Below are positions 25,647 through 34,084 of a stretch of DNA of 64,000 bases, in pieces. A model generated the notes under the pieces. That model made no database searches. It worked only from the letters and a program-made list of their open reading frames with translations, and had not been told where the DNA came from. The translations under genes and the position numbers were made by a program. The stretch spans positions 1 to 64,000 of the forward strand of contig JAFYPA010000023.1 in NCBI GenBank assembly GCA_017560085.1, given 5' to 3'. Every line of letters begins with the position of its first letter. Within the stretch, counting starts at the first letter, position 1. This DNA comes from Clostridia bacterium (GTDB lineage: Bacteria; Bacillota; Clostridia; Oscillospirales; CAG-382).

Positions 25647-27071
25647 ATGCAATTCAATGAATTTATGACGGATATGATTCTCACAGAGCTTGAGGATGCT
25701 GTCGGAAGAGAGAACTGTTCTATTAAGGCTATTGACAAGATGACACACGGAGTTGACTACTTCTGGCTTTCCAGAATGTGGAGTGACAGAGGACTTCGTA
25801 TGCCTGAGGCGGACTATGTTGTATCTCCTAAGGATGCAAAGGAGACATCCGCTGTGCTTAAGATAGCAAACTACTACAAGATTCCCGTTACCACCTGGGG
25901 TGGCGGCGGCGGTACTCAGGGCGGTGCTATTCCCGTTGCGGGCGGTATCGTGCTTGATACAAAGAGAATGAATAAGATTTACGATGTTAACACGGACAGT
26001 ATGTACATCGAGTGCGGCACGGGTGCTATTTATAAGCACATCGAGTGGGCGGCTAATGAAAAGGGCTATGCTACCATGCACTATCCTTCTTCACTTACCT
26101 GCTCTACTGTCGGCGGATTCCTTGCCCACAGAGGTATAGGCGTTGTTTCCACAAAGTACGGCAAGATTGACGATATGGTGCTCCAGATGGAGGTAGTTCT
26201 TCCTAACGGTGATATCATCGAAACAGCTTCCGCTCCCAAGCACGCGGCAGGTCCCGACCTTAACCAGATTTTCATCGGCTCCGAGGGTACTCTCGGCGTT
26301 ATGACAAAGGCTCAGATGAGAATTTACGACCAGCCCGAGGAAAGAAGATTCAGAGGCTTCCTCTTTAAGGATATGACAGCGGCATTCAAGGCTTCCCGTG
26401 AGCTTCTCCAGAAGTTCAAGCCCTCCGTTATGCGTCTTTATGACCCTGCGGAAACCGCTTCCCTTATCAAGAAGATTGTCGGCGTTGAAAGACAGGGCGC
26501 GTTTATGAATATCGCTATCGAGGGCTGCTCCGCTCTTGTTGAGGTAGAAGAGAGAATCCTTCTCGAAACCTTTGCAAAGTACGGTGCTGAAGACCTCGGA
26601 AGCGAATACGGTAAGAAGTGGTGGGAAGAAAAGATTACATTCTTCTACCCCGGTCATATGATGGACCTTCCTCAGATGTTCGGTACTATGGACACAATCG
26701 CTCCCTACGACAAGATTGAAAAGATTTACTGGGCTATGAAGAACGCCATCGAAACAAACTTCCCCATGGCTCGCTTTATCGCTCACTTCTCTCACTGGTA
26801 CGAATGGGGCGCAATGGTTTACGACAGATTCATTGTTGACAATCCTCCCGCTGATCCCCACGAGGCTCTCAGACTTCACAATGCTATCTGGACCTGCGGC
26901 GTAAGAACAGCTATCGCAAACGGCGGTGTTGTTAACGACCACCACGGCGTAGGCATCAAGCTCGGCAGACTTATGAAGGAGCAGTACGGCCCCGCTATGC
27001 AGGTATTCACCGGCATCAAGAAGCAGCTTGACCCCAACGGTATTATGAATCCCTTCAAACTCGGACTTTGA
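25647..27071 (+). CDS. FAD-linked oxidase (GlcD / D-lactate dehydrogenase / AGPS family)
   Basis: 474 residues. PCMH-type FAD-binding domain (about 50-230) with TWGGGGGTQGG (about 82-92) and GSEGTLGVMT (about 211-220), then the C-terminal FAD-oxidase domain ending in NDHHGVG and KQLDPNGIMNPFKLGL, typical of D-2-hydroxyacid dehydrogenases and alkyl-DHAP synthases. It oxidises a hydroxyacid or polyol, with FAD as cofactor. A separate Fe-S partner (28809-29891) and the fused EtfBA (37050-38432) in the same cluster suggest Etf-coupled electron transfer. GAAAGG precedes the ATG. Confidence 0.88.
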   Translation: MQFNEFMTDMILTELEDAVGRENCSIKAIDKMTHGVDYFWLSRMWSDRGLRMPEADYVVSPKDAKETSAVLKIANYYKIPVTTWGGGGGTQGGAIPVAGGIVLDTKRMNKIYDVNTDSMYIECGTGAIYKHIEWAANEKGYATMHYPSSLTCSTVGGFLAHRGIGVVSTKYGKIDDMVLQMEVVLPNGDIIETASAPKHAAGPDLNQIFIGSEGTLGVMTKAQMRIYDQPEERRFRGFLFKDMTAAFKASRELLQKFKPSVMRLYDPAETASLIKKIVGVERQGAFMNIAIEGCSALVEVEERILLETFAKYGAEDLGSEYGKKWWEEKITFFYPGHMMDLPQMFGTMDTIAPYDKIEKIYWAMKNAIETNFPMARFIAHFSHWYEWGAMVYDRFIVDNPPADPHEALRLHNAIWTCGVRTAIANGGVVNDHHGVGIKLGRLMKEQYGPAMQVFTGIKKQLDPNGIMNPFKLGL

Positions 27072-27147
27072 GCGGGGAAGCCCCCGCGGGCAGATTCGCG
27101 TAATTTTGGCTGCGAATGTCGTGTTACAGATGCTCGCGTTCAACCCC

Positions 27148-27178
27148 GTTTGACAGCCATAAATTCAAGCTGTCAAAC
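27148..27178. promoter_or_regulatory. 10-bp perfect inverted repeat between oxidase and GH31 genes
   Basis: GTTTGACAGC (27148-27157) and GCTGTCAAAC (27169-27178) are separated by 11 bases. No T-tract follows, so an operator or an mRNA processing/stability hairpin is more likely than a terminator. Confidence 0.5.
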
Positions 27179-27240
27179 TCATTCAAGGCTCCTTGCTATA
27201 TAAAACATAATTTTGAAATGACGAAAGGATAATCATAAAT

Positions 27241-28761
27241 ATGACAGTAAAAATTCTTGATAACGAATTCTGGTGGTTCGGTAACGTAATGATGGGACAT
27301 ATGATGCCCTATTCAAATAAAACAGAAATTAAAGGCTCTCTTACCAAGGGCGACGGCACAGACCAGTTCGCTCCGCTTGCTCTTTCTTCGCTCGGAAGAT
27401 ATATCCACGCGGATGCGGAATTTGACTATGAAATAAAGAACGGCGAGATTACTCTTGTCGGCAGAGGTGCGGAAAGCGCAAAGCTCTATGAGGGCTACGA
27501 AAATCTCAAGGGTGCTTACCTTGCGGCAAAGGACGCTCACTTCCCCTTCTGCGGTAAGACTCCCGACCTTCTTTTCCTTGAAAAGCCTCAGTACAATACA
27601 TGGATTGAGTTCAATGTAAATCAGACTCAGGACGAAATTCTTGCTTATGCAAAGTCCATCCTCGACAGCGGTCTTCCCGCAGGCGTTCTTATGATTGACA
27701 ACGGCTGGCAGGAAAACTTCGGCACCTTCGAGTTCCACGCAAGAAAGATTCCCGACCCCAAGTATATGATTGACGAGCTTCATAAGATGGGCTTCAAGGT
27801 TATGCTCTGGGTTACTCCCATTATCGCAAGTGCAGATAAGCTCTTTATGAATCTCTGGAAGAAGGGCTATCTTATCACAAACAAGGACGGCAAGCCCTGT
27901 ATCAGACAGTGGTGGGACGGTTTCTCCGCCGTGCTTGACTTCTCCAATCCCGATGCCGAAAAGTGGTACTGCGAGCAGCTTGACAGCCTTATCGAAAGAT
28001 ACGGCGTTGACGGCTTTAAGTTCGATGCGGGCGACTACTCATTCTACAGTGACGACGATGTAACCTTCGGCAATGTTACCGCAAGAGAGCAGACAAAGCT
28101 CTTCAACCTTATCGGCGAGAAGTACCCCTTCAACGAATTCCGTGCAGGCTGGAACTGCGGCGGCAGAGCAATTGTTGCAAGACTTCAGGACAAGACTCAC
28201 TCCTGGGATAAGACAGGTCTTAATATGCTTATCCCCCACACAATCGCTCAGGGTCTCGCAGGCTATGCTTACTGCTGTCCCGATATGCTCGGCGGTGGCG
28301 GTGAAAGCAGCATCGGCAGAGGCAAAAAGCTTGACGACGAGCTCTTTATCCGTTGGGCCCAGGCTAATGCTCTTATGGGTATGATGCAGATTTCCTTCGG
28401 CTTCTGGAGATATTTCGAAAAGGATACGGTTGACCTTATACTCAAGTCGGTTAAGCTTCACGAATCGGTATGCGACTACTGCACAAGCCTTGCTCTTGAA
28501 AGCGCAAAAACCGGTGAGCCGATTGTAAGACACCTCGCTTACGAATTCCCCGGTCAGGGCTACGAGGAATGCACCGATATGTTTATGCTCGGTGACAAGT
28601 ATCTTTCCGCTCCGATTGTCACAAAGGGACAGTTTGAGCGTGAGGTAAGACTTCCCGCAGGCTTTAAGTGGAAGAATGACTTGGGCAAGATTTTCGAGGG
28701 CGGCACGGTTGTTAAGGAAAAGGTACCGCTTGAGAGAATTGCTTATTACGAGAAAATATAA
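27241..28761 (+). CDS. Glycoside hydrolase family 31 (MYORG-like alpha-galactosidase/glucosidase subgroup)
   Basis: 506 residues, no signal peptide; shorter than large GH31 enzymes. A short N-terminal sandwich precedes the barrel. YGVDGFKFDAGD places the nucleophile at Asp262, and RLQDKTHSWD gives Asp317 as acid/base candidate. The KFDAG form matches what I recall of MYORG and related alpha-galactosidases rather than starch-type GH31 enzymes. I do not see the arginine/tryptophan sulfonate-binding signature of sulfoquinovosidases, but cannot exclude it. It would cleave an imported alpha-glycoside to feed the cluster's isomerase and kinases. Confidence 0.86.
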   Translation: MTVKILDNEFWWFGNVMMGHMMPYSNKTEIKGSLTKGDGTDQFAPLALSSLGRYIHADAEFDYEIKNGEITLVGRGAESAKLYEGYENLKGAYLAAKDAHFPFCGKTPDLLFLEKPQYNTWIEFNVNQTQDEILAYAKSILDSGLPAGVLMIDNGWQENFGTFEFHARKIPDPKYMIDELHKMGFKVMLWVTPIIASADKLFMNLWKKGYLITNKDGKPCIRQWWDGFSAVLDFSNPDAEKWYCEQLDSLIERYGVDGFKFDAGDYSFYSDDDVTFGNVTAREQTKLFNLIGEKYPFNEFRAGWNCGGRAIVARLQDKTHSWDKTGLNMLIPHTIAQGLAGYAYCCPDMLGGGGESSIGRGKKLDDELFIRWAQANALMGMMQISFGFWRYFEKDTVDLILKSVKLHESVCDYCTSLALESAKTGEPIVRHLAYEFPGQGYEECTDMFMLGDKYLSAPIVTKGQFEREVRLPAGFKWKNDLGKIFEGGTVVKEKVPLERIAYYEKI

Positions 28762-28808
28762 TCTGCCTTTAAAAGGCTTATAATAACAATAACGAGAGGA
28801 TTGAAATT

Positions 28809-29891
28809 ATGCTTATTTCTGAAAACAGCAAAAAGATTATAGATTCCTGCCGTTTCTGCTGGATGTGCAGACATATTTGCCCTATCGGTAATGCTACGGG
28901 TCAGGAAAGAAACAATGCGAGAGCGAGAGCACTTTCACTTCAGTATGTTGAGAGAGGTGCAGCTGAGCTTTCCGAGTGTATTGATAACGTTTATGAGTGT
29001 GCGCTTTGCGGTGCTTGTACAAAAGAATGCGCAACGGGATGGGATCCTATCGTATTCACCAAGGAAGTAAGACGCGAGGCGGCTCTTGACGGAATTACCC
29101 CCGATTACATCTCCGCTCTTATCGAGAAGTACGGTGAAACGGGCAACATCTACGGCAAGACAGATTACTGCGATTGCATAAAGAACGAGATGGCTGACCT
29201 TGATGCAAATGCGGATACTCTTCTTTATATCGGCTCTGACGCAAGATACATGGCTCCCTGCTTTGCAAAGAATGCTATTATTGCTCTCAAGAAGGCGGGC
29301 GTTAAGTTTACTGTCCTTGCAGATGAAATCGACAGCGGTATCGAGCTTGATACTCTTATCGGTGCTATGGAGGAAACAAAGGAAGCAATGACAGCTTGTG
29401 CTGATGTTCTCAATAAGTACAAGACGGTTATCGTGCTTAACCCCTCAGATATGAAGGTGTTCGTTCGTGAATACAAGGAATGGGACATCGAGCTCAAGTG
29501 CGAGCTTAAGACATATACAAGCGTGCTTGCAGATGCGTACAGAAATGGCAAGATTCAGATTGCAAAGCTTGACGGCAAGGTTACATATCAGGACAACCCC
29601 TTCCTCGTTCGTGAGGTTGGCGAAACAGAAGAGGGCAGAGTTATCTGCAACGCCGCAGGTGAATATGTTGAGATGATTCTCTCGAAGAAGGACACTATGC
29701 TTGCGGGCAGCTTCATTATGGCTCAGTGGATGGACGATGTTATGAAGCTTGTTGCAAAGGAAAGAATGGCTAACATCATCCAGAGCGGTGCAAAAACTGT
29801 TGTCTGCGCTTCTCCCGAGGACTATGCATTCCTTAAGGATGCCGCTCCCGAGGGAATTTCCGTTATTGATATTTCCGAGCTCGTTATCTGA
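28809..29891 (+). CDS. Two-[4Fe-4S] ferredoxin-type protein with degenerate CCG domain (GlcF/GlpC-like)
   Basis: 360 residues. Two [4Fe-4S] motifs are intact: C14xxC17xxC20xxxC24P and C64xxC67xxC70xxxC74. The rest follows the GlpC/GlcF/HdrD pattern, but the cysteine-rich CCG motif is lost: where the family has a HDPC-type segment this protein has YQDNPFLVRE (about 259-268), and the CCG segment reads MLAGSFIM (about 297-304). It should therefore carry electrons between the FAD oxidase and an Etf or quinone without the usual third cluster site. It lies 47 bp after GH31. Confidence 0.85.
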   Translation: MLISENSKKIIDSCRFCWMCRHICPIGNATGQERNNARARALSLQYVERGAAELSECIDNVYECALCGACTKECATGWDPIVFTKEVRREAALDGITPDYISALIEKYGETGNIYGKTDYCDCIKNEMADLDANADTLLYIGSDARYMAPCFAKNAIIALKKAGVKFTVLADEIDSGIELDTLIGAMEETKEAMTACADVLNKYKTVIVLNPSDMKVFVREYKEWDIELKCELKTYTSVLADAYRNGKIQIAKLDGKVTYQDNPFLVREVGETEEGRVICNAAGEYVEMILSKKDTMLAGSFIMAQWMDDVMKLVAKERMANIIQSGAKTVVCASPEDYAFLKDAAPEGISVIDISELVI

Positions 29892-29935
29892 TTGTAAGTA
29901 AATACCACCGCTTTGCGGTGCGATGGGAGATTGTT

Positions 29936-31558
29936 ATGAAAAAATACAGAAATACTCTGTTTTGCGTAAGTCCCCTTATTATTGCACTTTATGTTATCTG
30001 TGTCGGCTTTTTCAGCTGTGCACCGCAACCGCAGGAGGAAAATGAGGTTATGTCAGAGGTCGTTTTTGATAAAACCGTCGAGGTGTCGGGTATAGTTACA
30101 TCCTCGACGGACACAAAGACCGCGGAAAAAAACAGTAAAGCTATCGAGGACGCAATAAAGTCCGCCGATAAAAACACGGCTATTTTGCTTCCCGACGGAG
30201 TTATTGCCTTTTGCGGTCCGCTGGACATAAAGAACAAAACGAATATCGCCATTCGCGGCGGCAAGGACACCGAGCTTCTGAACGTCTCCTATGATTCAAT
30301 GAAGTATTCGGGCGAAAAGGCGAATGTTTTCAAGATAAGAGACAGCAGTAATATCTTTATTGAAAATATCGCCGTTGACTTCCTCGCCCACACAACAGCG
30401 GACGGCGTTATAACGGAAATCAAAAACGGCAGAACTTATTTTGAAATTTATCCCGAATTTGTCAGCGGTGACAAAAAGCCGATTGTCGGCGGAGAAACCG
30501 TTTATTCGGTGCTGACGGCTGACGACACGGTCTTTCTTGATGAGCGCTGGCCCGAGGGCGGAAGCACTGTACTTAAAAAGGAAAGCGAAAGCATCTTCTC
30601 CGTGCCTATGGAAATCGGAAAGGTCGGACACAGAATCTGCTGCCGTATTTCCTGCGGAAGCGTGGCATCACCCGCAATATTCGTCAACCGCACGCAGGGA
30701 CTTTATCTTGACGGTATCACCTGCTATTCCTGCCCGAGTGCATTTATTTATGCGCCCTACGGAAATGCGGATTTTGAGTTTTCCAACCTGAACATCAGAG
30801 TCAGAGAAGGAAGCAAGGCTCTTCTTGCCTCGGACGAGGACTGTATCCACGCAAAGCACCTCAAGGGAAAGCTTACCGTCACGGACAGTACCTTCTACGG
30901 CATAGGCGACGATGCACTCAATTCCCACACAAAGCTTTGTGTCGTTGAGTCCGTGGACGAAAATACCCTCACCTGCGTTGTCGGAGGAGATAACTCTACT
31001 CCCGATAACGGAATTTTCAACGAGGGCGACACGGTTGAAATCATCGGCAGAAACTACAAAAGCCTCGGCACAGCCGTTGTCGTAAAGCAGAACGGAAAAA
31101 CACTCAAGCTCGATTCCGTTCCCGAAAACACAAAGAACGGTTGCTTCGTTCAGAATATAACCTACTCTCCCACGGTAACCTTCAAGAACTGTAAGGTCGG
31201 CTTCGGCAGAGCAAGAGGCGTGCTTCTTCAGGCGAAAAATGCAACAGTTGAGGGATGCACCTTTGAAAATCTTCGTCTCGCGGCTGTTCTTGCGGCTCCC
31301 GATTTCGAATATTGGTACGAGGGCGGCTTTACGGACAATCTTACAGTCAAGGGCAATGTGTTCAGAAACTGCACGAACTATGTAAAAGATTACGGTTTCG
31401 CGGTAGTTCATGTTAACAGCTCTCACGATGAGGTGCAGAACAAGGCAAATGTTGAGGGACACAAGAATGTTACGGTTGTGGAAAACACATTTGAAGGCTG
31501 TGAGGGAAGGCTTGTCAGAGCAACAAGTACGGTGAATTTTGTTACGGATGTCAGATAA
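29936..31558 (+). CDS. Right-handed beta-helix lipoprotein, GH110-like (alpha-1,3-galactosidase fold)
   Basis: 540 residues from ATG 29936 (GGGAGA just upstream). The N-terminal signal ends in GFFSC, an acceptable though atypical lipobox. After a short linker comes a parallel beta-helix: STDTKTAEKNSKAIEDAI, LLPDGVIAFCGPLDI, then YGIGDDALNSHTKL (about 321-334) and GRARGVLLQAKNATVEGC (about 424-441), which resemble the conserved GDDA-N-H and RARG segments of GH110. GH110 enzymes remove alpha-1,3-linked galactose, for example from blood-group B glycans. With the GH31 it suggests an alpha-galactoside substrate; family assignment is tentative. Confidence 0.72.
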   Translation: MKKYRNTLFCVSPLIIALYVICVGFFSCAPQPQEENEVMSEVVFDKTVEVSGIVTSSTDTKTAEKNSKAIEDAIKSADKNTAILLPDGVIAFCGPLDIKNKTNIAIRGGKDTELLNVSYDSMKYSGEKANVFKIRDSSNIFIENIAVDFLAHTTADGVITEIKNGRTYFEIYPEFVSGDKKPIVGGETVYSVLTADDTVFLDERWPEGGSTVLKKESESIFSVPMEIGKVGHRICCRISCGSVASPAIFVNRTQGLYLDGITCYSCPSAFIYAPYGNADFEFSNLNIRVREGSKALLASDEDCIHAKHLKGKLTVTDSTFYGIGDDALNSHTKLCVVESVDENTLTCVVGGDNSTPDNGIFNEGDTVEIIGRNYKSLGTAVVVKQNGKTLKLDSVPENTKNGCFVQNITYSPTVTFKNCKVGFGRARGVLLQAKNATVEGCTFENLRLAAVLAAPDFEYWYEGGFTDNLTVKGNVFRNCTNYVKDYGFAVVHVNSSHDEVQNKANVEGHKNVTVVENTFEGCEGRLVRATSTVNFVTDVR

Positions 31559-31592
31559 GATATAATAAGATATATTTGAAAGGACTATAAAA

Positions 31593-32423
31593 ATGCTTGT
31601 AACACTTAAAGAAATTTTGGCAATTGCGGAGGAAGGCAAGTTTGCTGTTCCCGCATTCAATGTATATAACATGGAAACAGTAATGGGTTGTATTGAGGCG
31701 GCTGAGGAAGCCAAGGCTCCCGTTATACTTCAGTCTTATTCAAGACTCTTTACTCAGGGCTCTGCTTACTATCTTGCTCCCATCGTTCTTGCGGCGGCAG
31801 AGAAGGCTTCCGTGCCTGTTTGCTTCCATCTTGACCACGGCGCAAGTGAGCAGGAAACCACAAGAGCTATCCGCTACGGCGCTACGGGCGTTATGATTGA
31901 TGCCTCTGCTTTTGATTTCGATAAGAATGTTGAGATTACCAAGAGAGTCGTTGATACCGCAAATTATATCGGCATTGACGTTGAAGGCGAGCTTGGCCAC
32001 GTTGGTACTGTTAACGATGAGTCTATGGACGAGTTTACCAACCCCGATGAAGCCAAGGAATTCGTCGAAAAGACGGGCGTTGCGGCTCTTGCTGTTCTTG
32101 TTGGTACTGCTCACGGCAGATACAAGAAGCCTCCGAAGCTTGATATCGAGAGAATCGCCGTAATCAAGGAAAAGGCTAATGTTCCGCTTGTTCTTCACGG
32201 CGGCTCGGGTATTCCCGATGACCAGATTATCGCTTCCATCAAGGCAGGTATCAGAAAGATTAACTTCGGTACAGATATCTGCTACTCCTTCCTCGACGGC
32301 GTTTTCGCTGTTGACAGAAGCACGGTTGCGGTTGACCTCTTTATGAAGGAGCCCATCAATTGCGTTAAGCAGTTCGCCCTTTCAAAGATTAAGCTCCTCG
32401 GTGCGGAAGGTATGGCAAAATGA
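31593..32423 (+). CDS. Class II ketose-bisphosphate aldolase (FbaA/GatY/IolJ family)
   Basis: 276 residues. Zinc-dependent aldolase motifs: HLDHG (79-83), DVEGELGHVG (129-138), GTAHG (171-175) and LHGGSG (201-206). The family cleaves ketose phosphates to DHAP and an aldehyde. Members include fructose-1,6-bisphosphate, tagatose-1,6-bisphosphate, 6-phospho-5-dehydro-2-deoxygluconate (IolJ) and, as I recall, sulfofructose-phosphate aldolases. The stop codon overlaps the start of the PfkB kinase gene (ATGA), so kinase and aldolase very likely act in sequence. Confidence 0.92.
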   Translation: MLVTLKEILAIAEEGKFAVPAFNVYNMETVMGCIEAAEEAKAPVILQSYSRLFTQGSAYYLAPIVLAAAEKASVPVCFHLDHGASEQETTRAIRYGATGVMIDASAFDFDKNVEITKRVVDTANYIGIDVEGELGHVGTVNDESMDEFTNPDEAKEFVEKTGVAALAVLVGTAHGRYKKPPKLDIERIAVIKEKANVPLVLHGGSGIPDDQIIASIKAGIRKINFGTDICYSFLDGVFAVDRSTVAVDLFMKEPINCVKQFALSKIKLLGAEGMAK

Positions 32424-33331
32424 TAAGAGTCGTTGGTATCGGTGCGTGCGTTATGGACACGCTCATTACAGTTCCTTCGTTCCCTACGGAGGACACAAAG
32501 ATGCGAGCTGAAAGCACAAAGCTTGCGGGCGGCGGCCCTACGGCTACGGGTATTGTTGCCGTGTCAAAGCTCGGTATTTCCTCGGGCTTTATAGGTGTGC
32601 TTTCAAAGGACTCCGCAGGAGACTTCCTCCGCTCGGATTTTGAAAAGTACGGCGTTGATACCGGTAATATCGATATTATCGACGGCTACCGTGCGTTCAC
32701 CTCCTGCATATGGCTTTCAAAGGAAAGCACCTCAAGAACCTGCGTATTCGATAAGGGTAACCTCCCCGCACTTACACTTGACGAAGCAAAGAAAAAGGCA
32801 ATTGCCGAGGCTGATATTCTTATGGTAGACGGCAACGAGCTTTCTGCGGCAATCGAGGCGGCAAAATACGCAAAGGAACACGGCACAAAGGTGCTTTACG
32901 ATGCAGGCGGACTTTACCCCGGAATCGAAGGACTTTTGCCTTATGTTGATATTCTTATCCCCTCAAAGGAATACGCACTCGGTCACACAAAATGCGAAAA
33001 TGTCGAGGAAGCGGCAAAGAAGCTTTTTGAAATGTACAACCCCGAGGTTGTTGTTATAACAATGGGTAAGGACGGCGGTATTCTTTACGACGGTGAAAGG
33101 ATAACCTCCTACCCCATTTACCCCGCAGAGGTTGTTGACTCAAACGGTGCGGGCGACGTATTCCACGGTGCATTTGCGGCAGGTCTCTGCTATGGATTTG
33201 ATTTCCTCAAGTGCTGTCATTTCTCAAGTGCGGTTTCCGCTATGAAGTGTATGAGTGTCGGTGCGAGAGAAAGCGTTCCGAGCTATGAGGCGGTTAAGGA
33301 ATATCTGAAAAATAATGGGTTTGAGATTTGA
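32420..33331 (+). CDS. PfkB-family carbohydrate kinase (ketohexokinase / YihV-like subgroup)
   Basis: 303 residues. The N-terminal AGGGPTATG (36-44) is the substrate-side glycine motif, and SNGAGDVFHGAFAAGL (241-256) is PfkB signature 2 with catalytic Asp246. The GGGP-AT and GDVFHGA forms and the C-terminal AMKC-G-R segment recall ketohexokinases and the sulfofructose kinase YihV; IolC-like 5-dehydro-2-deoxygluconokinase is another option. It would phosphorylate the ketose made upstream for the overlapping class II aldolase. Confidence 0.9.
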   Translation: MIRVVGIGACVMDTLITVPSFPTEDTKMRAESTKLAGGGPTATGIVAVSKLGISSGFIGVLSKDSAGDFLRSDFEKYGVDTGNIDIIDGYRAFTSCIWLSKESTSRTCVFDKGNLPALTLDEAKKKAIAEADILMVDGNELSAAIEAAKYAKEHGTKVLYDAGGLYPGIEGLLPYVDILIPSKEYALGHTKCENVEEAAKKLFEMYNPEVVVITMGKDGGILYDGERITSYPIYPAEVVDSNGAGDVFHGAFAAGLCYGFDFLKCCHFSSAVSAMKCMSVGARESVPSYEAVKEYLKNNGFEI

Positions 33332-33360
33332 TTGAGAGTGGAATTTAAAATTGGGATTTG

Positions 33361-33440
33361 TAGGGGACAGGAACTAGGAACTAGGAGCTAGGGAATGTTG
33401 GAAGCTTCGCTTCCTGCGATTGTTTAAATTGGAATTTAAT
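33361..33440. repeat. Left arm of an inverted modular repeat flanking the Nudix gene
   Basis: A CTAGGAA tandem tract (about 33369-33393) leads through GTTG to the palindrome GGAAGC-TTC-GCTTCC (33400-33414) and a TTTAAATTGGAATTT tail. Its inverted counterpart is at 33935-34015. Confidence 0.75.
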
Positions 33441-33454
33441 GTAGGTGTGAGAAA

Positions 33455-33931
33455 ATGGATATATCTTTCAAATCAGGCAATGAGAAATTCAATTATAGAG
33501 TTTGTGCCATAATGATTTCTGATGGAAAAATCTTGGCAATGCACGATGAACGGTCACCATATTTCTATCTTCCGGGCGGACGAGTAGCACTCGGAGAAAC
33601 TGCGGAAAGTGCCGTTGCCAGAGAGATTCAAGAAGAATTGGGTATCACACCTAAAATTGTCCGTCCTCTTTGGTTAAATCAAGCATTTTTTACAGAAGAT
33701 GTCGATAATCTCAATTATCACGAACTTTGCATTTACTTCTTAATGGATATCGCAGACACAGATTTATTGGTAAGAGGTAAACAATTCACTTCAAATGAAG
33801 GTCACCATACACATACCTTTGAATGGTTGGAGTTTGAAAGATTGAAAGATGAGTATTTTTACCCCCTGTTTTTGAAAAAGGATATTTTTAATCTTCCCAA
33901 TGTGTTTACTATCCGTACGGAAATTGAGTGA
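33455..33931 (+). CDS. Nudix hydrolase
   Basis: 158 residues with a complete Nudix box GGRVALGETAESAVAREI followed by QEELGI (GX5EX7REUXEEXGU), preceded by ERSPYFYLP. It hydrolyses a nucleoside diphosphate linked to another moiety; the substrate is not predictable. Codon use is clearly more A+T-rich than the neighbouring kinase and IolB genes, and the gene is enclosed by inverted copies of a modular repeat. It therefore looks like a passenger cassette inserted between the PfkB and IolB genes rather than a pathway member. Confidence 0.88.
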   Translation: MDISFKSGNEKFNYRVCAIMISDGKILAMHDERSPYFYLPGGRVALGETAESAVAREIQEELGITPKIVRPLWLNQAFFTEDVDNLNYHELCIYFLMDIADTDLLVRGKQFTSNEGHHTHTFEWLEFERLKDEYFYPLFLKKDIFNLPNVFTIRTEIE

Positions 33932-33934
33932 GTA

Positions 33935-34015
33935 AATTTCAATTTGAATAATTGAAGGAAACAAAGTTTCCAACCTCCCTAGATCCTAGTTCCTATTCCC
34001 TGTTCCCTATAAACA
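33935..34015. repeat. Right arm of the inverted modular repeat flanking the Nudix gene
   Basis: Inverse orientation of 33361-33440: AATTTGAATAATT tail, palindrome GGAAAC-AAA-GTTTCC (33957-33971), CAACC linker, then CCTAGTTCC/TTCCCT tract. Stem bases differ from the left arm but pairing is perfect. Confidence 0.75.
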
Positions 34016-34084
34016 ACAATTTAAAGTACACAATCAATACCTCAAGAATTACCCGAAATTTAAAATACAAAAAGGAGCAAAACT

